Positions 1-5,259 are shown, counted from the first letter of the stretch. The stretch is 7,209 nt of DNA from Chloroflexota bacterium (GCA_005880605.1 VBIS01000014.1:1-7209); one strand, 5' to 3'. Notes: generated from the letters alone by a model not told the origin. A program made the numbers and translations.

Positions 1-1
1 T

Positions 2-247
2 CCCTACACCAAGGCCCTCCTCAGTTCCATTCCGGTGCCGGATCCCGACCGGGAGGCGCAGCGCCGGCCCATCCTGTTGAAGGGCGAGATCCCCTCCCCC
101 GTCAACCCGCCGAGCGGATGTCGCTTCCACACGCGCTGCCCGATCGCCCAGTTTCCGATCTGCGCCGAGCAGGAGCCGCCATTGGAAACGAAAACGTCCG
201 GGCACTGGGCGGCATGCCACTTTTCCGACAGGGTGTCGGGGTTCTAG
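2..247 (+). CDS. Oligopeptide/dipeptide ABC transporter ATP-binding protein, C-terminal end (partial)
   Basis: Only the last 81 residues are present; the Walker motifs and the start lie left of the window. The visible part begins PYTKALLSSIPVPDP, the usual tail of DppD/DppF/OppD/OppF ATPases, and continues with the C-terminal oligopeptide-transporter domain: GEIPSPVNPPSGCRFHTRCP, then PICAEQEPPL and GHWAACHF. Four cysteines are spaced CX5CX7CX17C. This Cys cluster is characteristic of the family and is reported to hold an Fe-S cluster in some members. The protein would energise import of peptides, or sometimes of nickel or sugars, through a membrane permease pair; the substrate cannot be read from this tail. 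The stop is TAG at 245-247. The next gene starts 22 bases on in the same direction, so the two may share a transcript. The family is clear; the subtype (D or F subunit) is not. Confidence 0.87.
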   Translation, partial: PYTKALLSSIPVPDPDREAQRRPILLKGEIPSPVNPPSGCRFHTRCPIAQFPICAEQEPPLETKTSGHWAACHFSDRVSGF

Positions 248-269
248 CCCCCTCGCCCGCGACCCCTCG

Positions 270-920
270 ATGATCGCGCCGGGCCGCCGTCGCTCCTTCC
301 AGCGTCGGGTGCTCGCCTGGTACGCGGCCCACGGCCGCGACCTTCCATGGCGCAAGACGCGCGACCCCTACGCCATTCTCGTCTCCGAGATCCTTTCCCA
401 CCAGACGCAGATTGCGCGAGTGATCCCGGTGTATGAGGCGCTCCTCAAGCGCTACCCCACCGCGCAGGCGATGGCCTTAGCTCCGGTCGAGGCGGTGAAG
501 GCGATCACCGATCCCCTCGGCTACAAGATCCGCGGGCAATGGCTGCATGGCGCCGCCTTACAGGTGGCCGATCGATTCGGCGGCGTCATGCCGCAGACAC
601 TGCCGGAATTGCGACAGCTGCCGGGCATCGGGCCCTACACCGCGGGCGCGGTCATGAGCTTCGCCCACCAGCGCGACGCGGCGGTGCTTGACACCAACGT
701 GGCCCGGCTCCTGCGCCGGTATTTCGGCGTAACCGCGGCGGCCTCGGCCCGGACTCACGAGCTCTGGTCGCTGGCGGCCGCCGTCATTCCCAAAGGAAAG
801 GGGTACCTGATCAACCAGGCGTTGATGGATCTCGGCGCGATGATCTGCCGGGCGAAGGCGCCGCGCTGCAACGCCTGCCCACTCCGACGCAGCTGTGACT
901 TCAGGCGAGAACGAGGCTAG
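270..920 (+). CDS. mutY: MutY-family adenine/mismatch DNA glycosylase, short form without C-terminal domain
   Basis: This is a 216-residue HhH-GPD base-excision-repair glycosylase. Visible landmarks are the N-terminal LPWRKTRDPYAILVSEIL with the catalytic Glu at residue 40, the DNA-intercalating loop SHQTQ (43-47; E. coli MutY has LQQTQ), LGY at 83-85, and the helix-hairpin-helix LPGIGPYTAG (117-126). The catalytic Asp is 141 in VLDTNVARLL, and the [4Fe-4S] ligands are C193, C200, C203 and C209 (CX6CX2CX5C). MutY removes adenine opposite 8-oxoguanine. This protein ends at residue 216, right after the Fe-S loop, so the NUDIX-like domain that recognises 8-oxoG (E. coli MutY is about 350 residues) is absent. 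Its length is closer to archaeal MIG T/G mismatch glycosylases, so specificity may differ. I see no clear Shine-Dalgarno upstream. Start ATG 270 is chosen because the family N-terminus follows directly. The family is certain; the substrate is not. Confidence 0.92.
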   Translation: MIAPGRRRSFQRRVLAWYAAHGRDLPWRKTRDPYAILVSEILSHQTQIARVIPVYEALLKRYPTAQAMALAPVEAVKAITDPLGYKIRGQWLHGAALQVADRFGGVMPQTLPELRQLPGIGPYTAGAVMSFAHQRDAAVLDTNVARLLRRYFGVTAAASARTHELWSLAAAVIPKGKGYLINQALMDLGAMICRAKAPRCNACPLRRSCDFRRERG

Positions 921-936
921 GGGTCAGAGGACCCCT
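919..936. terminator. Hairpin between convergent genes (possible bidirectional terminator)
   Basis: AGGGGTC (919-925) and GACCCCT (930-936) form a perfect 7-bp inverted repeat around a 4-base loop. It overlaps the TAG of the glycosylase gene and ends three bases before the stop codon of the convergent permease gene. The position fits a shared transcription end, but neither strand has a T-run after the stem, so it is not a classic intrinsic terminator. Confidence 0.45.
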
Positions 937-939
937 GCC

Positions 940-2403
940 CTAACGCGTCGCTTCGGCTTCGTCCAGAAACACCCGACCCGTCTCCGCGATCCGCTCGGGT
1001 TTCCTGGCCGCGAAATAGATCAATAGGGCGATGCCGGCGAGCATCCAGATGCCGATGATCAGCGGAGCCAGGTTCGTTGGCGGTAACAGGGGGCTGATTC
1101 CCAACCCGGCGAAGTCGATGCCTAACGCGGCGATCAACGCCGGCAGGAAGATGAGGCTGCCAACCACCGGCACGATCCCGTTCCACAGAAGGTTGAACTC
1201 GTCGCGTCGCTCGCGCAGGTAGAAGACCAGGTTGCTGAGGTTGGTCAGGATGTAGATCGTGACGACGATGATGGTGGCCACCGTCCCCAGCAACGCGAAG
1301 GCAGGAAGTGCGCCACCGGCAACGAGGCCGAGCCCGACCGCCAGCACGATGCCCCCGATGGCCTGAACATTGACCGCGACGTACGGCGTCCGAAATTGCG
1401 GATGCACTCGCTGCAGCATTTGAGGCAGTAGGCCGATCCGGGCTAGAGAGTACCCGACACGGGTGGCGGCGTTCGCGCCCGCGTTCGAGTTGGCGATGGC
1501 GCTGTTGAGCACGGCGAGGATGACGATGATCAGCCCGGGACCCCACACCGCCTGTGCCATACCCGACCAGGGGTCACCGCCGTTGAACCCGATGAAGTCC
1601 TTGACCATCTTATTGGGTCCGAAGTACACCGTCGCGGCGTAATAACAGAAGAGGTAGAAGAGACCGATCAGCAGCGCCGAGAGAAAGACGGCGCGCGGAA
1701 TCGTCTTGCGCGGTTCCTTGACCTCCTCTGCCAGGGGCAGGGATGCCTCGAAGCCAATGAACGCGAGGATAGCGAAGATCATGCCGGGGAACACCGATCC
1801 CCAGCCGTTGGGGTTCCCCGTGTGTGGGCCGAAGACCGAAAGAGTATTGTTGCCCCCCGCGGCAATGATCAGCGTCAGCGCAAGCGCGAGGAAAACGACG
1901 ATCTCGAAGGTGCCGAGCGCCACACCTGTCCGTGTCGAAAGGCGGATGCCGCGGTAGGTGAGCCCCCACACGATCAGGCCCGCGGCTACCGCGAAGGGCG
2001 CCCAGAGCCAGGTGGGCCAGCCAAAGTGCGACGTGAGGTTTGCCGCGAGCTCGTTACCAAAGATCAGGTAGAGCAGGGGTGCGACGAGGGGCTCGGCCAG
2101 CATGAAGCCCCAGGCGACCAGGAACCCGATGTAGGGATGAAGCCCACGGGAGCTGAAGGTGTAGAGGCCGCCCGCCGATGGAAGGTGGCGGGCGAGCTGC
2201 CCGATGCTAACCGCGACCAGCAAGCAGGCGACCAACGCCAGTAGCACCGCGAGCGGGATGCTCCCACCCGCATAAGGAACGCCGACGATGATGGAGAATG
2301 CGACCGCCGCCGCCGGAGCCATGTGGGTGATGGACTGAAACAGGGTGGGCGCCAAACCAACGGCATTTCGCTCGAGTCGTTGCCCCTCGACAGATGTGGC
2401 CAT
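940..2403 (-). CDS. APC-superfamily amino-acid permease
   Basis: A 487-residue integral membrane protein of normal length for the amino acid-polyamine-organocation (APC) family. About 12 hydrophobic segments can be seen, near residues 22-42, 48-70, 92-116, 131-150, 162-182, 203-222, 238-260, 286-306, 341-363, 367-390, 408-432 and 444-465. The first segment carries SITHMAPAAAVAFSI, and the sixth carries FAILAFIGFEASLPLAEEVK followed by EPRKTIPRA, the family signature around the substrate site and the following loop. The charged ends (NVFYLRERR-like loop near 391-400; tail from 467) lie at the membrane edges. It probably imports or exchanges an amino acid or polyamine by proton or solute coupling; which one cannot be told. 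Start ATG 2403 is fixed by an AAGGAGG five bases upstream. It is the last gene of the minus-strand series, 62 bases after the rhodanese-CBS stop, with a possible promoter and operator of its own. Confidence 0.93.
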   Translation of the reverse strand: MATSVEGQRLERNAVGLAPTLFQSITHMAPAAAVAFSIIVGVPYAGGSIPLAVLLALVACLLVAVSIGQLARHLPSAGGLYTFSSRGLHPYIGFLVAWGFMLAEPLVAPLLYLIFGNELAANLTSHFGWPTWLWAPFAVAAGLIVWGLTYRGIRLSTRTGVALGTFEIVVFLALALTLIIAAGGNNTLSVFGPHTGNPNGWGSVFPGMIFAILAFIGFEASLPLAEEVKEPRKTIPRAVFLSALLIGLFYLFCYYAATVYFGPNKMVKDFIGFNGGDPWSGMAQAVWGPGLIIVILAVLNSAIANSNAGANAATRVGYSLARIGLLPQMLQRVHPQFRTPYVAVNVQAIGGIVLAVGLGLVAGGALPAFALLGTVATIIVVTIYILTNLSNLVFYLRERRDEFNLLWNGIVPVVGSLIFLPALIAALGIDFAGLGISPLLPPTNLAPLIIGIWMLAGIALLIYFAARKPERIAETGRVFLDEAEATR

Positions 2404-2408
2404 GGGTC

Positions 2409-2415
2409 CCTCCTT
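2409..2415 (-). promoter_or_regulatory. Ribosome binding site of the APC permease
   Basis: The minus strand reads AAGGAGG here, a full anti-16S match, five bases before ATG 2403. It decides the start of the permease. Confidence 0.8.
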
Positions 2416-2419
2416 TTAG

Positions 2420-2441
2420 GCGCGAACATAACATTTCGCGC
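2420..2441. promoter_or_regulatory. Dyad upstream of the permease, possible operator
   Basis: GCGCGAA (2420-2426) and TTCGCGC (2435-2441) are a perfect 7-bp inverted repeat with an 8-base AT-rich centre (CATAACAT). It lies directly upstream of the permease ribosome site and covers the candidate -10 box. The geometry suits a dimeric repressor site. Alternatively, if transcription comes from further upstream, it would be a small mRNA hairpin. The repeat is seen directly; the regulatory role is inferred. Confidence 0.35.
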
Positions 2442-2453
2442 GAGCCACCGCAA
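2425..2453 (-). promoter_or_regulatory. Candidate promoter of the APC permease
   Basis: On the minus strand TTGCGG (2453-2448) and TATGTT (2430-2425) are separated by exactly 17 bases, matching sigma70-type spacing with 3/6 and 4/6 consensus bases. Transcription would begin near 2418, just ahead of the AAGGAGG. It is weak on sequence alone, but the position in the only sizeable gap between the two genes supports it. Confidence 0.3.
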
Positions 2454-2465
2454 CGCCGCGCCGGG

Positions 2466-3179
2466 CTAGCTGTCCGTCCCGGTCGGCGCGGCCTGTTCGT
2501 GCGCCAGGGTCGCCTCGGCGTCGGCGCGCGAGATGACGCCCAGGAGGCGGCCTTCAGCGGTCGTCACCAGGCTGTTGGTCTGGATCTCGTGATCGCGCAT
2601 CGACTTGAGCAGTTCCTGCAGGGTCACGTTGGGCCGGAAGGTCTTGGGGCCGGGCCGCATCACCTGCTCGGCGGTCGCCCGTGGGTCGGCGTCGAGCTCC
2701 TTCTTACGCAACAGCCCCACCACGATCCCCTTCGAATCGACGACGACACAGGTGTCCCAACCCTCGGTACGACGCCGGATGTCCCCGATCGGCTCCGTCA
2801 GACTGCAGGTCGGCACGTCAGAGCCGGCGACATCGCCAATCCAGATTTCGTCGACCGCCTTGCCCTCGCGCGGCTGGTTGTCTTCGTACCAGGCCGTTTT
2901 GCCGGGCACGTAGTCGAGCACGGTCTTGAATCCCAACGTCTCGAGCCGCGACGCGGCCCGCGGTGAGAGGTCTCAACCGAAGTCATTGCAGTAGACGAGG
3001 ACGGGCCGGCCGCGATCGAGTCTCGACGCCGTGGTCGCGTCCAGCTGCTTGAGCGGGATGTTGATCGCCCCCGGGAGGTGATCGTGCTCGAACTCGTCTT
3101 CGCCCAGCACGTCGACCAGCTGCGCCCCCTGGTCGAGCAGCTGCTTGACCTCGGACACGGAAAAAACCTGCGCAGCCAT
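2466..3179 (-). CDS. Rhodanese-CBS domain fusion with one in-frame TGA (possible selenocysteine, or interrupted gene)
   Basis: One continuous frame of 237 codons is broken only by TGA at 2975-2973 (codon 69). Residues 1-68 are the first part of a rhodanese: LVDVLGEDEFEHDHLPGAI, then VLVYCNDFG with the presumed persulfide-forming C64. After the TGA the frame continues DLSPRAASRLETLGF, DYVPGKTAW (89-97), and then two CBS motifs, about 111-170 (WDTCVVVDSKGIVVGLL) and 172-228 (VTTAEGRLLGVISRADAEA). As I recall the family, a Cys precedes DLSPRAA, so TGA stands where TGC or TGT is expected. Rhodaneses transfer sulfane sulfur; CBS pairs bind adenosyl nucleotides and regulate attached domains. TGA is a normal stop for three other genes here. 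Reading through as selenocysteine, a nonsense mutation and a sequencing error are all open. If translation stopped, the 68-residue product would lack most of the fold. No Shine-Dalgarno precedes ATG 3179. Domain identity is strong; functional status is uncertain. Confidence 0.7.
2942..2960 (-). promoter_or_regulatory. SECIS-like hairpin just downstream of the in-frame TGA
   Basis: In the mRNA sense, CGGGCCGC (2960-2953) pairs with GCGGCTCG (2949-2942) in an 8-bp stem with one G-U pair, closed by a GUC triloop (2952-2950). The apical loop starts 20 nt after the TGA and its first base is G. Both features fit the loose rules known for bacterial selenocysteine insertion elements (loop about 16-37 nt from UGA, G in its first two positions). 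In such GC-rich DNA a stem like this can arise by chance, so it is only suggestive. Confidence 0.3.
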
Positions 3180-3185
3180 CGATCT

Positions 3186-3191
3186 ACTTTA
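3186..3191 (-). promoter_or_regulatory. Candidate -10 box giving a leaderless rhodanese-CBS transcript
   Basis: The minus strand reads TAAAGT (3191-3186), six bases before ATG 3179, with no Shine-Dalgarno in between and no recognisable -35 box. A TANNNT box at this distance would place the start of transcription at or beside the ATG, as in leaderless genes. Weak, sequence-only evidence. Confidence 0.22.
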
Positions 3192-3204
3192 GCGCTCTAT
3201 CTTT

Positions 3205-3236
3205 CCCTCTCCCTTTGGGGGAGGGCAGGGTGGGGG
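3205..3236. repeat. G-rich hairpin and G-quadruplex-type intergenic element
   Basis: On the + strand, positions 3205-3213 (CCCTCTCCC) pair with 3217-3225 (GGGGGAGGG) around a TTT loop, a 9-bp stem with one G-U pair. The 3' arm is also the start of four G-tracts at 3217-3221, 3223-3225, 3228-3230 and 3232-3236 joined by loops of 1, 2 and 1 bases, a textbook quadruplex pattern. The stem and the quadruplex share G-tracts, so they would exclude each other. From memory, similar CCCTCTCCC-type hairpins with a G-rich tail recur between genes in many bacterial genomes. Only one copy is seen here. Neither strand has a T-run, so it is not an obvious terminator. It fills most of the 62-base gap upstream of the rhodanese-CBS gene. 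Confidence 0.5.
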
Positions 3237-3241
3237 CGCTT

Positions 3242-3570
3242 TCAGCGAGCTCGCATTCGGTTGTTCTTCGGATTGTGCTCGACCTCGGCCAGTCCCATCG
3301 CCTCCATGACCGGTGGGACATACATGCCGAAGCGGCCGCGCAAGCCCTTCTTCAGCCCGTACCAGCCGCCAACCGGATTCTTGGGCGACCGCGCCCAGGC
3401 CTCGACGGTCCCCTCGGCGGCCGGTTTCTGCTCATCGGCGCTGCCGAGCGGCATCCAGTCACCGTGTTGCTTGAGCATCTTGTGCAGGTCGTCCAGCCCA
3501 CGCAGCTGATAGCGCTCAGTACCCATGGTGACTGCTTCGTCCCCGATCCTTTGACCTTGGTTTTGGCCAT
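3242..3570 (-). pseudogene. Small uncharacterised protein gene, apparently broken by an internal deletion and frame change
   Basis: Two pieces lie in different frames. The first starts at ATG 3570 and reads MAKTKVKGSGTKQSPWVL (to about 3517). The second, open from 3526 to a TGA at 3244-3242, reads YQLRGLDDLHKMLKQHGDWM, then PLGSADEQKPAAEGTVEAWA, GGWYGLKKGLRGRFGMYVPP and a basic end NPKNNRMRAR. From memory both pieces belong to one family of soluble proteins of about 130 residues with unknown function, in which some 30 residues separate them. That segment is missing here and the frame changes at the join, near 3512-3519. The 94-residue second piece could in principle be made from ATG 3526, which falls inside CCATGG, but no ribosome site precedes it. 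The gene starts 17 bases after the pirin stop. Function is unknown. The disruption could also be an assembly error. Confidence 0.55.
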
Positions 3571-3587
3571 GCGGAGCCGCCGGGGGA

Positions 3588-4316
3588 TCAGCGAGCCCAA
3601 ACGCCGACCGGCCGGAATTCTGCGGGGACGTCGACCAGGATCAGCTCACTCGGTTGCGTCGCCGTAAGACGCAGATCCGGCTCGTCCTGGATCTTGATGG
3701 CATCCCCGGTCGAGAGCTCTTCATTGCCAGCCCGAAGGCCGCCCTCGATCAGGTAGAGGTAGCCGCCACGGCCAGCGGGAAATGCATGGGCAACCTCGGT
3801 GCCGGCGGGCAGCGCCGCAACGTACACCGCGGCCGCGTCCTGGCGCACCTTCAGCGCATCGGCATCGGGTCCGATCACCTGCAGCAAGCGACCGGCGCGC
3901 TCCTCCTTTGAGAACTGACGCTGCTGGATGCCGGGTGGCAGGCCGGGCGTGTCGGGGAGGATCCAGAGCTGCAGGAACTCCATCGGCTCCGTTCTCGACG
4001 CGTTTTGCTCGGAGTGATCGGCGCCAGCGCCCAACGTCATCACCTGCACCCCACCCGGCTGCAGGATGCCGTCGTTGCCGAGGCTGTCGGCATGTCGGAA
4101 GCTGCCTTTCCAGACATAGGTAATGCCTTCGATGTCGGCGTGCGGATGCATCGGCCAGACTGCACCCGGAGCCAGCTGATCGTGGTTGAAGACACGCAAT
4201 GGCCCGACGCCCATCTGCTGCGGATCGCGGTAGCGGTCGAAGGAGAAGTGCCAGCGGGCCACGAACCACCCGCCGTCTTCCCTGTGGATCTCGCGGTCGC
4301 GGCGCACCTCGATCAT
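3588..4316 (-). CDS. Pirin family protein (YhhW-like cupin, possible quercetin 2,3-dioxygenase)
   Basis: A 242-residue bicupin of normal pirin length. The N-terminal cupin holds the metal ligands in their standard places: H57 and H59 in MHPHADIEGITYVWKG, and H101 and E103 in GADHSEQ, the same numbering as E. coli YhhW. SLGNDGILQPGGVQVMTLGA (78-97) is the pirin core, followed by EFLQLWILP (113-121). The C-terminal cupin (about 160-235) carries YLYLIEGGL and GDAIKIQ. Bacterial pirins of this type bind a divalent metal and some oxidise quercetin and related flavonols; others act as redox-sensitive regulators. Start ATG 4316 is supported by GGAGG seven bases upstream. It lies 46 bases after the dioxygenase stop in the same direction, so the two are probably co-transcribed. 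The family is certain; the substrate is not shown by the sequence. Confidence 0.93.
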   Translation of the reverse strand: MIEVRRDREIHREDGGWFVARWHFSFDRYRDPQQMGVGPLRVFNHDQLAPGAVWPMHPHADIEGITYVWKGSFRHADSLGNDGILQPGGVQVMTLGAGADHSEQNASRTEPMEFLQLWILPDTPGLPPGIQQRQFSKEERAGRLLQVIGPDADALKVRQDAAAVYVAALPAGTEVAHAFPAGRGGYLYLIEGGLRAGNEELSTGDAIKIQDEPDLRLTATQPSELILVDVPAEFRPVGVWAR

Positions 4317-4323
4317 GGCGTTG

Positions 4324-4328
4324 CCTCC
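4324..4328 (-). promoter_or_regulatory. Ribosome binding site of the pirin gene
   Basis: The minus strand reads GGAGG here, seven bases before ATG 4316. It fixes the pirin start and argues that the frame extending further upstream at this locus is not a gene. Confidence 0.7.
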
Positions 4329-4362
4329 AGACTAATTGGTCCACTTCCAAGCCGCATCGGGA

Positions 4363-5232
4363 CTAGGCGATCTGGATCGAACGCTTGGACAGGCCCATCC
4401 AGTAGCCGTCGATGATGCTCGGTAGGGGCTCGCCGTTGCTGTCGCCGGCACCCAGCGTCACGAACAAGGGCGCCAGGTGTTCCGTCCGAGGATGCGCGTA
4501 CCTGACGGCCGGGGCGCGATGAACGAAGTCAGATAATTCGTCGAGGTCGCCGTGCTCGAGCGCTTCGTGGGCCCAGGCATCGAACTCGCTGGACCATGCC
4601 GGGGGTGGCGCATCCAACCGGAAGTCGCGGATGTAGGGCAGGCCGTGGGTGAGAAAGCCGCTGCCGATGATCAGGATGCCCTGGTCGCGTAGCGGTCGTA
4701 GGCTGCGACCGATGTCGAAGAGCCTTTCCGGGTCGAGGCTCGGCATCGATATCTGCAGCACCGGCACATCAGCGTCGGGATACATCACGGTGAGCGGCAC
4801 ATAGGCGCCGTGGTCCAGCCCCCGATCGGGTTCCTCTGCGACTGGCTGATCAGAGAGCAACCGGCGCACGTCCGCGGCGAGCTCGGGAGCGCCGGGCGAT
4901 CGGTACTGCTGCCGGTAATAGCGCTCGGGGAACCCGCCAAAGTCGTAGACCAGCGGCGTGCCGGTGCGCGTCGCTCCCATCGTCAGCGGCGCGTTCTCCC
5001 AGTGCGCGGAGACCATCAGCACAGCTTTCGGACGCGGTAAGGCGCTCGCCCAGGCCGCCAGCTGTGCGACCCAGAGCGGATCGTCGACCAATGGTGGTGC
5101 GCCATGACCGATGTAAAGCGTCGGCATGCGACCACCACCCTGGATCTGCTTTGCGCGCTTCATAACCTCGTTCGCCGCGCCCTCAGGCTTTACCGGCGGA
5201 CCCTGCTGCTCCGGCTTCAATTCCTCGTCCAT
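4363..5232 (-). CDS. DODA/YgiD-type class III extradiol ring-cleavage dioxygenase
   Basis: A LigB-superfamily enzyme of the 4,5-DOPA dioxygenase group. These proteins use a metal held by histidines to open catechol-like rings with O2. Numbering from GTG 5235 (290 residues), the metal site is H44 in MPTLYIGHGAPPLVDD, H78 in VSAHWE and H253 in RTEHLAPLFVTLGA, with H197 in GSGFLTHGL and the acid-base H142 in GLDHGAYVPLTVMYPDADVP also conserved. YDFGGFP (97-103) and the terminal SIQIA match E. coli YgiD. The N-terminus has about 36 extra hydrophilic residues before MPTLYIGHG. A perfect AAGGAGG sits eight bases before ATG 5232 (five before GTG 5235), which supports translation of this extension rather than a start at ATG 5127. 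It is the first gene of the minus series, upstream of the pirin, and diverges from the exporter genes. The natural substrate is unknown; many bacterial members are not true DOPA enzymes. Confidence 0.92.
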   Translation of the reverse strand: MDEELKPEQQGPPVKPEGAANEVMKRAKQIQGGGRMPTLYIGHGAPPLVDDPLWVAQLAAWASALPRPKAVLMVSAHWENAPLTMGATRTGTPLVYDFGGFPERYYRQQYRSPGAPELAADVRRLLSDQPVAEEPDRGLDHGAYVPLTVMYPDADVPVLQISMPSLDPERLFDIGRSLRPLRDQGILIIGSGFLTHGLPYIRDFRLDAPPPAWSSEFDAWAHEALEHGDLDELSDFVHRAPAVRYAHPRTEHLAPLFVTLGAGDSNGEPLPSIIDGYWMGLSKRSIQIA

Positions 5233-5240
5233 CACGCCTG

Positions 5241-5247
5241 CCTCCTT
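5241..5247 (-). promoter_or_regulatory. Ribosome binding site of the extradiol dioxygenase
   Basis: The minus strand reads AAGGAGG, eight bases from ATG 5232. It decides the long N-terminus of the dioxygenase. It also overlaps the very short region from which the divergent exporter genes must be transcribed. Confidence 0.75.
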
Positions 5248-5252
5248 ACTAT
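5247..5252 (+). promoter_or_regulatory. Candidate -10 box for a leaderless DrrA-type gene
   Basis: TACTAT (5247-5252) ends seven bases before ATG 5260, and there is no Shine-Dalgarno between them. This would place transcription start at or next to the start codon. No -35 box is recognisable 16-18 bases upstream, where the opposite-strand dioxygenase coding begins. Weak evidence. Confidence 0.25.
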
Positions 5253-5259
5253 CTTATGG

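Noticed and set aside
2394..2966. 190-codon open frame on the + strand opposite the CBS region
   Set aside because: It has no recognisable motif, has Arg/Gly/Pro-rich composition typical of antisense GC-rich frames, and is opposite a frame with clear CBS domains.
2973..2975. Genome-wide reassignment of TGA to an amino acid
   Set aside because: The pirin gene, the small broken gene and the DrrA gene all end at TGA in the expected place, so TGA works as a stop here.
3205..3225. Intrinsic terminator for the small broken gene
   Set aside because: On the transcribed minus strand the stem has a C-A mismatch and no T-run follows, so it is better described as an intergenic structured element.
3721..4350. 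209-codon minus-strand frame overlapping the pirin gene
   Set aside because: It is a shadow frame rich in Arg and Ala, whereas the pirin frame has a ribosome site, all metal ligands and normal length.
5251..5256. TAAGAT on the minus strand as a -10 box for the dioxygenase
   Set aside because: Transcription would start inside the AAGGAGG ribosome site and destroy it; there is also no -35 box.
5104..5259. Upstream extension of the DrrA-type ATPase frame by 52 codons
   Set aside because: It lies antisense over the dioxygenase N-terminus, shows no family similarity, and the ATPase homology begins right after ATG 5260.
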